DNA from: Halothiobacillaceae bacterium
GTDB taxonomy: Bacteria > Pseudomonadota > Gammaproteobacteria > Halothiobacillales > Halothiobacillaceae
NCBI GenBank assembly: GCA_011380105.1
Contig: DRZW01000123.1
Coordinates: 1 to 7,353, forward strand
Reading direction: 5' to 3'
DNA length: 7,353 bases
The notes under the pieces were generated by a model that was not told the origin of the DNA, made no database searches, and was given only the letters and a program-made list of their open reading frames with translations. Position numbers and translations under genes: made by a program. This document shows, one piece after another, positions 6,639 through 7,353 of the stretch (positions within the stretch are counted from its first letter, which is position 1; each line of letters opens with the position of its first letter).

Positions 6639-7353
6639 TCAGACAAACTGGCGGGTTTCGCCTGCGCCATCAATGTTTTCAATGCAGCGTCCACAGAGTG
6701 TTGGGTGCTGGCTGTGGCTGCCGACATCAGGTCTGTGATGCCAGCAACGCGCACATTTGGGCGCATCGGCTGCGGCAATGGATACCGCCATATAGCCTAA
6801 GCCCTCAATTTCTTCTTCGGCTAGATCGGCTGGACGTGCATCGAGTGTCGCCACATTGGCATCGGAGACGATTAGTAAAAAGCGGAGCTCATCGCCTAAT
6901 TCGGCGAGCAGGTTGCGGATTTTCTGGTCGGCATAAATAGTGACTTGAGCCGAGAGGTTGGCTTTAATGCGTTTTTCATTGCGGGCGGTTTCCGCGTGGC
7001 GGTTGACGCAATCACGCACGGTCATAATCTGCCGCCAGAAATCGCGCTGTCCTGGTTTCTCAGAACCACTGGATAACAACGGCTTTAAATCGTCAAGATG
7101 CGTGGCCATAAAAACACTTGATTCCCGCTCAATCTGCTGCGGCAGGTGTGACCAGATTTCATCAGCGGTGAACGATAACACTGGGGCAATCCAACGGGTT
7201 AAGGCTTCAACTGTCCGCCACATAGCCGTTTGCGCCGAGCGGCGCATGAGCGCATCGCGCTGACCGGTGTAGATACGATCTTTAACGATGTCCAGATAAA
7301 ACGCACCTAGTTCAATCGAGCAGAAACGGTGGATTTGCGCCATGGTCTGGTGG
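6639..7353 (-). CDS. ileS: Isoleucyl-tRNA synthetase IleS, C-terminal part only
   Basis: The frame is open to the right edge, so the start lies outside the window and about 237 C-terminal residues are seen. IleS attaches isoleucine to tRNA-Ile in the cytoplasm. The visible part covers the anticodon-binding helical domain, with FCSIELGAFYLDIVKDR, RRSAQTAMWRTVEALTRW and IAPVLSFTADEIW. A linker (ARNEKRIKANL to GDELRFLL) follows, and then a C-terminal zinc finger with cysteines in CARCWHH and CGRC (residues 197, 200, 217 and 220 from the Met at 7343). The zinc finger is typical of bacterial-type IleS and is needed for activity. The protein ends GAGETRQFV, much as E. coli IleS does. The catalytic Rossmann fold and editing domain are outside the window. 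It heads the leftward cluster with lspA and ispH. Confidence 0.95.
   Translation of the reverse strand, partial: HQTMAQIHRFCSIELGAFYLDIVKDRIYTGQRDALMRRSAQTAMWRTVEALTRWIAPVLSFTADEIWSHLPQQIERESSVFMATHLDDLKPLLSSGSEKPGQRDFWRQIMTVRDCVNRHAETARNEKRIKANLSAQVTIYADQKIRNLLAELGDELRFLLIVSDANVATLDARPADLAEEEIEGLGYMAVSIAAADAPKCARCWHHRPDVGSHSQHPTLCGRCIENIDGAGETRQFV

Noticed and set aside
6551..6940. 129-codon + strand frame across the ileS/lspA junction
   Set aside because: Both underlying - strand genes are certain, and the product is Arg/Cys/His-rich shadow translation.
1..7353. CRISPR arrays, transposons, tRNA or rRNA genes, prophage attachment sites
   Set aside because: No regularly spaced repeats, transposase-like frames, cloverleaf sequences or rRNA-like stretches were seen in either strand.

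Overview
The window looks like an ordinary chromosomal segment of a gammaproteobacterium of moderate GC content. This rests on the trmJ-cysE pair, the ileS-lspA-(fkpB)-ispH order and the form of the individual proteins. A sulfur-oxidising or Chromatiales-like lineage is possible, but the sequence alone does not settle it. No insertion sequence, CRISPR array, tRNA or rRNA was seen.

Left part (1-2533): a membrane sensor-like protein with one visible TM helix and a HAMP domain, cut by the left edge, reads rightward and ends in an intrinsic terminator. Facing it is a leftward two-gene unit. It encodes a PP2C-type Ser/Thr phosphatase followed, after 11 bp, by an outer-membrane-type lipoprotein with TPR-like helices and a LysM domain. 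This pair is the least routine genic content of the window: a soluble protein phosphatase tied to a peptidoglycan-binding lipoprotein, with no kinase in sight.

Middle (2534-2886): a 353-bp divergent intergenic region. It holds a strong intrinsic terminator (2797-2829) that points toward trmJ but has no gene upstream on the same strand. It is preceded by two further hairpins, so the region may encode a small RNA or an attenuated leader for trmJ-cysE. It also contains a repeated CTGCGCAG palindrome and a 9-bp inverted repeat.

Centre right (2887-4948): trmJ (tRNA 2'-O-methylation) and cysE (serine acetyltransferase, EpsC type) overlap by 8 bp. In many relatives iscR and the isc genes follow; here a small DUF3817 membrane protein gene follows instead.

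Right part (4968-7353): a leftward cluster of ileS (3' part only), lspA, a ruined fkpB and ispH. Between lspA and ispH, where relatives carry an intact FKBP-type prolyl isomerase gene of about 150 codons, only a start overlapping lspA, a C-terminal segment and a frameshifted tail remain. The fkpB pseudogene is the clearest non-routine observation. IleS, LspA and IspH themselves look intact in the parts visible. I do not see a convincing new multi-gene system; the best leads are the decayed fkpB, the candidate RNA upstream of trmJ and the PP2C/LysM lipoprotein pair.
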